From positions 1-12,962 of the forward strand of contig CALCQV010000013.1 of the NCBI GenBank assembly GCA_937894795.1: 12,962 nt of DNA, written 5' to 3'. Position numbers and translations under genes: made by a program. This DNA comes from an uncultured Bacteroidales bacterium. GTDB taxonomy: Bacteria; Bacteroidota; Bacteroidia; Bacteroidales; Lentimicrobiaceae. A model generated the notes under the pieces. That model made no database searches, was not told where the DNA came from, and was given only the letters and a program-made list of their open reading frames with translations. Positions 5,542 to 10,781 of this stretch are shown here, piece after piece; within the stretch, counting starts at the first letter, position 1, and each line of letters begins with the position of its first letter.

Positions 5542-6078
5542 TTATACCGTAGTACAGCTATCGCCCATGCAATTGGGCCTCACTTTAGGTTTGGGGAGCA
5601 ATTTTATGGCGACTGCCAGCTGGTATAGCCTGCAGCCTAAGCAAATGCCAAAGGCTGTTTCCAGATACAAGAGTATCAGGCAGATGATGCACAACATGCA
5701 AACCGGCTCAAAGTAACTGCTGTCGCTTTGCAGGAACAGGGAGAGCACAAATATAGTTCCGGATAATGCCAGCCCCAGACTCCATGCAAATTTTTTCTGG
5801 ACTGCTCCGATGGACAGGGGCGATTGTCGCCACACGAAGATGGATGCCAGAAGCACCGTTGGCGAATACTTTGGATTGATGAACAGGCCAACCATGAAGT
5901 TCAGAACAAATCCCCCCATGATGTATGGGATGAATACGTAACGACTTAAAATGATTCCGTTGATTGAGGCGAACAATCCGAAGAGGAACATGATGCCCGC
6001 ACTGGCTCTCATTTTCCGTTCATCGAGCACTTTATAGGGTTTCCCGTCAATGTATTCTCCAAAGCTGAAAATATTCAT
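5542..6078 (-). CDS. DUF4395 family integral membrane protein
   Basis: A 178-residue membrane protein of the DUF4395 family; biochemical role unknown. It has an N-terminal cytoplasmic-looking stretch (FGEYIDGKPYKVLDERKMRASAG) and four hydrophobic segments: IMFLFGLFASINGIILS, VFIPYIMGGFVLNFMVGLF, FAWSLGLALSGTIFVLSLFL and FEPVCMLCIICLILLYLETA. They are followed by the family hallmark FGICLGCRLYQL with its two cysteines, and a CMGDSC near the C terminus. The charged loop FINPKYSP between segments two and three is also typical. The frame is open to 6,165, but the start is placed at 6,078 because the promoter at 6,115-6,145 lies upstream of that ATG and inside the longer frame. It is a single gene divergent from the beta-barrel gene. 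Confidence 0.82.
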   Translation of the reverse strand: MNIFSFGEYIDGKPYKVLDERKMRASAGIMFLFGLFASINGIILSRYVFIPYIMGGFVLNFMVGLFINPKYSPTVLLASIFVWRQSPLSIGAVQKKFAWSLGLALSGTIFVLSLFLQSDSSYFEPVCMLCIICLILLYLETAFGICLGCRLYQLAVAIKLLPKPKVRPNCMGDSCTTV

Positions 6079-6114
6079 TCGATTCTTTAGTTTAATGTCG
6101 TTACTATTTTGCGT

Positions 6115-6145
6115 TAAATATACAATGTTTAGTTTCATTATACAA
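6115..6145 (-). promoter_or_regulatory. Promoter of the DUF4395 gene
   Basis: On the minus strand TTG (6,143-6,145), 20 bases, then TATATTTA (6,115-6,122), one base off TAnnTTTG. Transcription would start near 6,108, about 30 bases before the ATG at 6,078. The spacing equals that of the other promoters in this window. Confidence 0.5.
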
Positions 6146-6229
6146 TTTAATGCATCATCATTCATGGTACTTTTGATCAGATCAGGAAGTGTTTCATGAT
6201 TATAAATTTATATGAGCAGCAATATTTTC

Positions 6230-6237
6230 TATATTTG
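6230..6237 (+). promoter_or_regulatory. -7 element of the beta-barrel gene promoter
   Basis: TATATTTG matches TAnnTTTG on the plus strand, about 30 bases before the ATG at 6,269. The -33 position holds only TTTA (6,207-6,210), so the upstream half is weak. Confidence 0.4.
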
Positions 6238-6268
6238 ATAGTTATCAAGATAAACCACACACACCATC

Positions 6269-7015
6269 ATGAAAAACTTTTTGATTCTAACTGCTGTAGT
6301 ACTGATTTCATTTTCAGCAACTGCTCAAAAGGGCTTGTATTTAGGCTATGAAAACGGATTGAAGTTTGATTTTTACAATTACATTGATAATCAGGCCAAC
6401 ACGTTGAAAATGCTCCCGTTGGATGGTGTTTGGGGAGGTTATCTGGGTTATAAATTGGGTGATTATACCATAGAGACAGGGTTTTATGGTTATTATTCAT
6501 CTGTTCCGGATGTCCGTTTTGATTCTGTTACAGGCATTCCGGAGAAAACCAGTGGTTCCATGGGAAGCTCAGGAATGAATAAGTGGGTTATACCAATCAG
6601 ATTTGGCAAAGAATTCACTTTCTGTTCCGGTAAGTTATATCTGAAACCTGAGGTAGGATTTGTAGCCATGATTTCGAGGGATTACGGTCCGGATAATTCT
6701 CTGGGTACAAGCGGATATGGCATAGAGTTTTGGCCAGGTTCTCCATGGTACACGCCCGGCAGAGATTCTTTAAGGATGAATCATTATTCAACCGGAAAAT
6801 ATAACTTTGGTATGGAAAGTAGCCTCTGCGCTGGTGTAAGAATAAAGAAGTGTTTCGACATTTATTTAAAGGGCACCTATTCAACTGCTTTCACCACGCT
6901 TAATTATAGTACAATTACCTACACTTCGCCATACAAGACTGTTCAGGCCACATCATCCGCTCAAAATTCAATGATTTACCAGATTGGGGTTAGCTATTAC
7001 TTCAGGAAGGAGTAG
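6269..7015 (+). CDS. Exported outer-membrane beta-barrel protein
   Basis: A 248-residue exported protein. A signal peptide is clear: MKNFLILTAVVLISFSATAQ with cleavage expected after SATAQ. The rest alternates short amphipathic strands with glycine/aspartate turns (GLYLGYENGLKFDFYNY, WGGYLGYKLGDYTIETGFYGYYSS, FGKEFTFCSGKLYLKPEVGFVAMISRDYG, FGMESSLCAGVRIKKCFDIYLKGTYSTAF) and ends in IYQIGVSYYFRKE, where an aromatic strand near the C terminus is the usual barrel closure and insertion signal. It resembles the small 8-10-stranded porin-like/OmpA-barrel class common in Bacteroidota; no substrate can be inferred. It has its own promoter, is divergent from the DUF4395 gene, and converges on the next gene across 36 bases. 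Confidence 0.8.
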   Translation: MKNFLILTAVVLISFSATAQKGLYLGYENGLKFDFYNYIDNQANTLKMLPLDGVWGGYLGYKLGDYTIETGFYGYYSSVPDVRFDSVTGIPEKTSGSMGSSGMNKWVIPIRFGKEFTFCSGKLYLKPEVGFVAMISRDYGPDNSLGTSGYGIEFWPGSPWYTPGRDSLRMNHYSTGKYNFGMESSLCAGVRIKKCFDIYLKGTYSTAFTTLNYSTITYTSPYKTVQATSSAQNSMIYQIGVSYYFRKE

Positions 7016-7051
7016 AGTGGAAATTGAGTACATACCTGCAAACAGATACAA

Positions 7052-7924
7052 TCAACTCATTATTTCATGTGGCTTGACTTTGAATAATTTATCGAACAAT
7101 ACTGTCTTGGATACGTACTTTTTCGTGGCAAAGTAGTCGCCCTTTATTTTTTCTTCTTCTATGTTGATCAAACCGAAATGATCAAGGAATCTATTGAAGG
7201 TGCGTAAGGAATAACAGCGGGAACCTTGATCTTCTTTGGTGCTATATCTGGGATTCACTGACTCCAGCAGTAATGGGTAGGCTTTTAAATATTTATCTGA
7301 ATAGAATGTGTCAAGGCGTCTTTCAGCGCCGTATTTCGATAATAAAATCAATGTAAATGCATATCCCAACTGTCCGACCCTGTTATCTCCATAGCGATCA
7401 AAATAGGCCCAATTGAATCGGCCGGCCATAGTTATGAATATAAGACGCAGAAGATCATTATCATCTGCCAGAGTTTTCATCCCTTCTTTTGTCAGACTAT
7501 ATTTTCCGTTACGTTTTTTTACCAGCCCTGATATTTCAATGAGAATTCGCGTAAGGTGAACAGAGGGCGCATCCCTCTCTTTATAGAGTCTTTGAATTCC
7601 CATTTCAATTTCTTCATCTTTAAGGAACCCCTGTTGATAAATATCAGCTACAATTTTGGTGGGTAAGAATCCTTTATCTGTGAGTTTCAGCTCTCCCTTT
7701 TCTGCAATTAGTTGGGCAAGGTACTTGACTTGGTTAAGCATCGGAATCATTTTCAAATCAGCCTCTTCAAGCCGGTTCAATTGAATAGGACAAGATGGGC
7801 TAAAGGGAAAATCAATAATCAGATGCATCTCAAAAGGTGAGTAGCCTTCAAAATCGGGCCGCACCTTATTATTCATTTCATTTGTCAGTTTATCCAACTG
7901 TCGTTGTATATCGTCTAGTTCCAT
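7052..7924 (-). CDS. Conserved Bacteroidota protein of unknown function, winged-helix-like
   Basis: A 290-residue soluble protein without signal peptide or membrane segment. It opens with a short coiled helix (ELDDIQRQLDKLTNEMNN), then the block FEGYSPFEMHLIIDFPF and IPMLNQVKYLAQLIAEKGELKLTDKGFLPTKIVADIY, which looks like a winged-helix unit. A second similar unit follows (SVHLTRILIEISGLVKKRNGKYSLTKEGMKTL). The C-terminal half (GRFNWAYFDRYGDNRVGQLGYAFTLILLSKYG) is the part I find familiar from Bacteroidota proteins, some of which carry plasmid pRiA4b ORF-3-like or SEC-C domains, but neither is present here. No catalytic residues are evident. The frame is intact and starts with ATG. It lies beside two decayed genes and may be part of an old insertion. 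Confidence 0.7.
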   Translation of the reverse strand: MELDDIQRQLDKLTNEMNNKVRPDFEGYSPFEMHLIIDFPFSPSCPIQLNRLEEADLKMIPMLNQVKYLAQLIAEKGELKLTDKGFLPTKIVADIYQQGFLKDEEIEMGIQRLYKERDAPSVHLTRILIEISGLVKKRNGKYSLTKEGMKTLADDNDLLRLIFITMAGRFNWAYFDRYGDNRVGQLGYAFTLILLSKYGAERRLDTFYSDKYLKAYPLLLESVNPRYSTKEDQGSRCYSLRTFNRFLDHFGLINIEEEKIKGDYFATKKYVSKTVLFDKLFKVKPHEIMS

Positions 7925-8235
7925 ATTGTTGATTATTATGCCTTAAACCTATGTCTATTAATTGAAAAAATAAGAACACTTACTTAGCCTTTTGCATAGA
8001 AATTGAATGCCACTGGAAATCTGAATCAAATGTATGAATTATATGGAAATATTCGCCGGCGGTATCAGCGCCTAGATAACATTGACTTTTTTAATGTAAA
8101 ATTAAAAAAAATTACCAATTACCCCCATACCTATACCGGCACTGCCATACTGCCATAAACCACTATGTCAAAAAAAACCATGCCCCAATGCCTTTGGCAG
8201 TATACTTCTGGAGGCATGCCGCGCCCATGCGGCCA
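7925..8235. other. Gene-free stretch with short inverted repeats
   Basis: I see no gene. Two tandem copies of ACTGCCAT (8,141-8,156) are followed 39 bases later by an inverted partner: ATACTGCCA (8,147-8,155) pairs with TGGCAGTAT (8,195-8,203). A further dyad GCCGC/GCGGC near 8,218-8,233 lies just past the ATPase remnant's stop codon. The sequence next to 7,924 has a -7-like TAGGTTTA on the minus strand (7,944-7,951) that could serve the unknown gene, without a matching -33 element. Confidence 0.3.
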
Positions 8236-8752
8236 TTATGAATACTCCAGCCACCGCATGAGGAAAACATCGTACACATGCCATTCATTATCGTAATTAA
8301 CTATCATTTCCTTATCTGACAAGGCATCCAATGCAGATTTGATGGTGCTCGGACTTTTTAATTTGTACTTGGTGATGAATTCCCCTGAAAAGGGTTTTGA
8401 AACTCCATTTTCCAATGCTATGGCTGCAAGCAGATCAAATTGCGTTTTAGTGAGCAGGCGTCGGTATGAAATGAACGACTGTGTAAAGGATTCGAGTACC
8501 TCAAGCTTTATCTTATTCAAAAGCAACATGTCGACTTTTTGAGTGCCTGTTGCAAACAATCGGTTACAGAAATACTGCACATAGTAGGTATGATATCTGC
8601 TTCAAAAGAGCGGTCTTGCCCATACGCCTAAGGGATATGAGCGTAAGGTTTCTGTTGGAAGTGATTGCTTCAATAATTTTACCGGTTTCTATTTCACGGT
8701 CACAGAAATACTCAGGTGCAACATACCCTGTTGTGGTAAATGGATTGTACAT
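8236..8752 (-). pseudogene. AAA-type ATPase gene with large internal deletion
   Basis: Two pieces of one gene of the Bacteroidota/archaeal-type ATP-binding family are joined out of frame. The 5' piece (8,752 to about 8,590) reads NPFTTTGYVAPEYFCDRE and then LISLRRMGKTALLKQISY, the N terminus and P-loop (RRMGKT). The 3' piece (about 8,592 to 8,236) begins HTYYVQYFCNRLFATGTQKVD and runs through a winged-helix-like tail, FDLLAAIALENGVSKPFSGEFITKYKLKSPSTIKSALDAL, to the stop. Together they give about 170 residues, whereas I expect some 370-380 for the family, so roughly 200 residues holding Walker B and the sensor motifs are missing. The frame shifts by one at the join near 8,590, leaving a stop (VFL, stop) soon after. 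The product cannot be an active ATPase. Confidence 0.85.
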
Positions 8753-8759
8753 CTTTATA

Positions 8760-8815
8760 ACAGTAAATAGTTTACTGTAAAATTACGTAAATTCCGTTAC
8801 GGATTTTACGTAAAA
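8760..8815. repeat. Cluster of palindromes between two decayed genes
   Basis: ACAGTAAATAGTTTACTGT (8,760-8,778) is a perfect 8-bp inverted repeat around TAG. At 8,783-8,813 a 31-base dyad centred on 8,798 has 14 of 15 complementary arm positions; it contains TTACGTAA (8,783-8,790), TCCGTTACGGA (8,793-8,803) and the perfect 12-mer TTTTACGTAAAA (8,804-8,815). The cluster starts seven bases upstream of the ATPase remnant's ATG. It could be an operator set, an early terminator or a recombination target. Confidence 0.6.
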
Positions 8816-8862
8816 AGAATTTTCTGTCAACTTTCTCTACCCGCATCTGTTATTGATAAATT

Positions 8863-9103
8863 ATGCAAAAAATAAACGACGATTCGCTGAAGCGCAAAAT
8901 TACCATGCCCGGGCTGCAGCGGCTTTTCAGGTTGTATGCATATAAAGCCTTACAAGTGGGAGTATATGGCAGGCTTGCTGTTCCTGCTTGGCGCCAGTAG
9001 TGCCAGTCTGGTTTTTCCTAAATTGCTGGGTGATCTGGTGGATTTCGGCAACAGGGGTATACTCGGATAGGAGATTATTAGGCTGGCCGGCATTACTCTC
9101 TAA
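8863..9103 (+). pseudogene. 5' remnant of an ABC exporter (ATP-binding/permease) gene
   Basis: From the ATG at 8,863 the frame reads SLKRKITMPGLQRLFRLYAY, then breaks near 8,941. In the next frame it continues IKPYKWEYMAGLLFLLGASS and ASLVFPKLLGDLVDFGN, the first transmembrane helix and coupling region of MsbA-like half-transporters. A shift of one base register at TATGCATATAAAG, as from loss of a TA in TATATA, explains the break. A TAG follows in frame (9,068-9,070), then EIIRLAGITL and a TAA at 9,101-9,103. Only about 75 of the usual 580-600 residues remain; the similarity ends where the 3' end of the secreted-protein gene begins, so that junction cut the transporter. Confidence 0.75.
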
Positions 9104-10358
9104 TCACTTTCACCGTATGTTTCAAATAATCGTCAGTTTTAATTATATATACTCCGGATGGGAGGTCTTTCAAATCAATAATGGTTTGCTCTGAACTTAT
9201 TTTTCCTGTCTGTATTAATCTACCCTTGTCATCAAAAACTCTATACAGGGAATTCTTTAAAGTTGTAGTGGTTAAAAGAGTGATGCTTGAAGAGACAGGA
9301 TTTGGATAAATGCGTATGAAGGAGGTGTTTTGCTCTTGAATACCCGAAAGAAGTATGGTTATTGTTTGTTCCGTTGAATCAATTATGCCACACCTGTCTG
9401 CATAAAGTTTTACTATATAATTTCCATCCTCCTGATAGCTATGCATTGGATTTTGAAGTTGAGAGGTGTCACCATCTCCAAAGTCCCAATGGTATGTTGT
9501 TGCATTTACTGAATTATTAATGAAGCCAATTTCTCCGCTTCCAAGGTCAGAATATGTAAAATCAGCCTTTGGGTCATATTCACCAATATGCCATTTAGTC
9601 AGGCTGTCGAACACAGTAATTTTTGCAGCATTTCTAATATTTGCAGCATCTGTTGCTGAGAGTATTGAATTATAAGTAATAAGTGTTGGATCTTTCCTTA
9701 ATATGGAAGTATAGAAACAACAGGCAGCTGCATAAGTCCCGGCAACAGAAGGATGGCTCTCGTCAGGCTGGTACAACTCAATGGATGGCAGATTTGTTAT
9801 TATATATTTCCAAACGGCACCAACAGGAGAAAGGATAGCATAGTTGCTGGCTGCCATCATTCTATATCTTAGGTTTAATAGACTATCCATTCCGTTATAG
9901 GTGCAAACGGGAGGCCATAAAGCACAATTCTGCGCATCCCCGTTTTTTCTTCCCCATGTCATATAAAAAGCTGTTTCAGCACATGGGTTCTGATTAGTAA
10001 TAATGCTGTCTAATGCCCTTGCATAAGGAAATACTTCAACTTCAACCTGCTCAATGGGGAATGAAGGCAATTGACTCTGCTCCTGCAATACTACAAAGTC
10101 CCAGTTTCCTGATGCGATTTTTGTCAGTGAGGATTCGTTTTTTGAATGTTGCTTCAGCGTATGACCACCCGGAGTATTGCTGTCAAAAATCAATGTATCT
10201 CCTGTGGAATTGGCTGCATCAGCAACCATTTGAGGCAGATTGTTCACGGCCGTATAACTGTTTCCTAAAAATAAAACTCTTTTTGAAATGGATTGGCCTT
10301 GACAGGCTATTGACCATCCCAAAGTAGCAAACAACACTATAAACAACTTTTTTTGCAT
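9093..10358 (-). CDS. Secreted SGNH-hydrolase-like protein with PKD and type IX sorting domains
   Basis: A 421-residue exported protein. A signal peptide occupies residues 1 to about 22 (MQKKLFIVLFATLGWSIACQGQ). The first domain (27-230) is SGNH-esterase-like: RVLFLGNSYTAVNNLPQM carries the block I serine (Ser34) and PDESHPSVAGTYAA carries the Asp199-x-x-His202 pair. Block II/III residues are less plain, so activity and substrate are open. A PKD domain follows (about 265-335) with its hallmark YHWDFGDGDTSQLQNPMHSY. The C terminus (347-421: IRIYPNPVSSSITL to LPSGVYIIKTDDYLKHTVKVIRE) is a type A sorting domain that sends proteins through the type IX system to the cell surface or medium. The stop codon lies inside the ABC exporter remnant. 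It is a single gene. Confidence 0.88.
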   Translation of the reverse strand: MQKKLFIVLFATLGWSIACQGQSISKRVLFLGNSYTAVNNLPQMVADAANSTGDTLIFDSNTPGGHTLKQHSKNESSLTKIASGNWDFVVLQEQSQLPSFPIEQVEVEVFPYARALDSIITNQNPCAETAFYMTWGRKNGDAQNCALWPPVCTYNGMDSLLNLRYRMMAASNYAILSPVGAVWKYIITNLPSIELYQPDESHPSVAGTYAAACCFYTSILRKDPTLITYNSILSATDAANIRNAAKITVFDSLTKWHIGEYDPKADFTYSDLGSGEIGFINNSVNATTYHWDFGDGDTSQLQNPMHSYQEDGNYIVKLYADRCGIIDSTEQTITILLSGIQEQNTSFIRIYPNPVSSSITLLTTTTLKNSLYRVFDDKGRLIQTGKISSEQTIIDLKDLPSGVYIIKTDDYLKHTVKVIRE

Positions 10359-10411
10359 GATTTTATAAGCTTGATTTTCTCAGGCGGTTATCGTTTTATT
10401 CCACATTCCCA

Positions 10412-10419
10412 CAAATGTA
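10412..10419 (-). promoter_or_regulatory. -7 element upstream of the secreted SGNH-like gene
   Basis: TACATTTG on the minus strand is a full TAnnTTTG match about 54 bases before the ATG at 10,358. No TTG lies at the usual -33 distance, so the call rests on one element. Confidence 0.35.
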
Positions 10420-10500
10420 TAAAGAAATCAGTTTCTGGTTTTATTGTTTTTTTAGACAACGTTATTCAGGCATTGACTCGCTGAACGCCGAAATGCAGAA

Positions 10501-10675
10501 CGCTGAGTGCTGAGAGCTGAGAGCTGAGAGCTGAGAGCTGGGAGCTGAGAGCTGGGAGCTGGGAGCAGGGAGCTTGGAGCTGAGAGCTTGGAGCAGGGAG
10601 CAGGGAGCAGGTAGCTGAGTGCTGAGAGCTGAGAGCTGAGAGCTGAGAGCTGAGAGCTGAGAGCTGAGAGCTGAG
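10501..10675. repeat. Tandem heptanucleotide array, 25 copies
   Basis: Twenty-five seven-base units run without a single insertion or deletion. The commonest is AGCTGAG (13 copies); variants are TGCTGAG, CGCTGAG, AGCTGGG, AGCAGGG, AGCTTGG and AGCAGGT. The last seven units are identical, while the variants gather in the middle. Three degenerate units precede it (10,479-10,499), followed by one extra A. On the minus strand it translates as a Leu-Ser-Ala-Gln repeat, which I take as a by-product. It lies in the gap between the SGNH-like gene and the receptor gene. Such arrays arise by slipped replication; similar heptamer arrays are known from cyanobacteria as STRR sequences. Confidence 0.9.
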
Positions 10676-10694
10676 TGTTAATTTTTTTCGCTTC

Positions 10695-10712
10695 CTTAAT
10701 AATTTTATTAAG
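10695..10712. other. AT-rich palindrome before the SusC-like gene
   Basis: CTTAATAA-TT-TTATTAAG is a perfect 8-bp inverted repeat with a two-base centre, about 70 bases before the receptor's ATG. It could be an operator; no clear -33/-7 pair can be placed for the receptor gene. Confidence 0.3.
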
Positions 10713-10781
10713 TTTACAGTTTATTTCGCATTTCATTCACTTCAAAGGTCAATAAATCTTTACACGTTCAATTCCTATTCT

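Noticed and set aside
6079..6165. Longer N terminus of the DUF4395 protein
   Set aside because: The extra 29 residues overlap the TTG-N20-TATATTTA promoter and do not resemble the family, whose similarity begins after 6,078.
8550..9194. Plus-strand reading frames of 76 and 68 residues
   Set aside because: The first is antisense to the ATPase remnant; the second overlaps the ABC stump and the 3' end of the secreted protein in the wrong frame. Neither shows a motif.
10501..10675. CRISPR array
   Set aside because: The units are contiguous seven-base repeats with no spacers, and no cas gene is nearby.
10452..10736. A 94-residue minus-strand reading frame rich in Leu, Ser, Ala and Gln
   Set aside because: It is the translation of the heptanucleotide array. 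Any frame across a seven-base repeat without stops stays open, and it has no recognisable domain.
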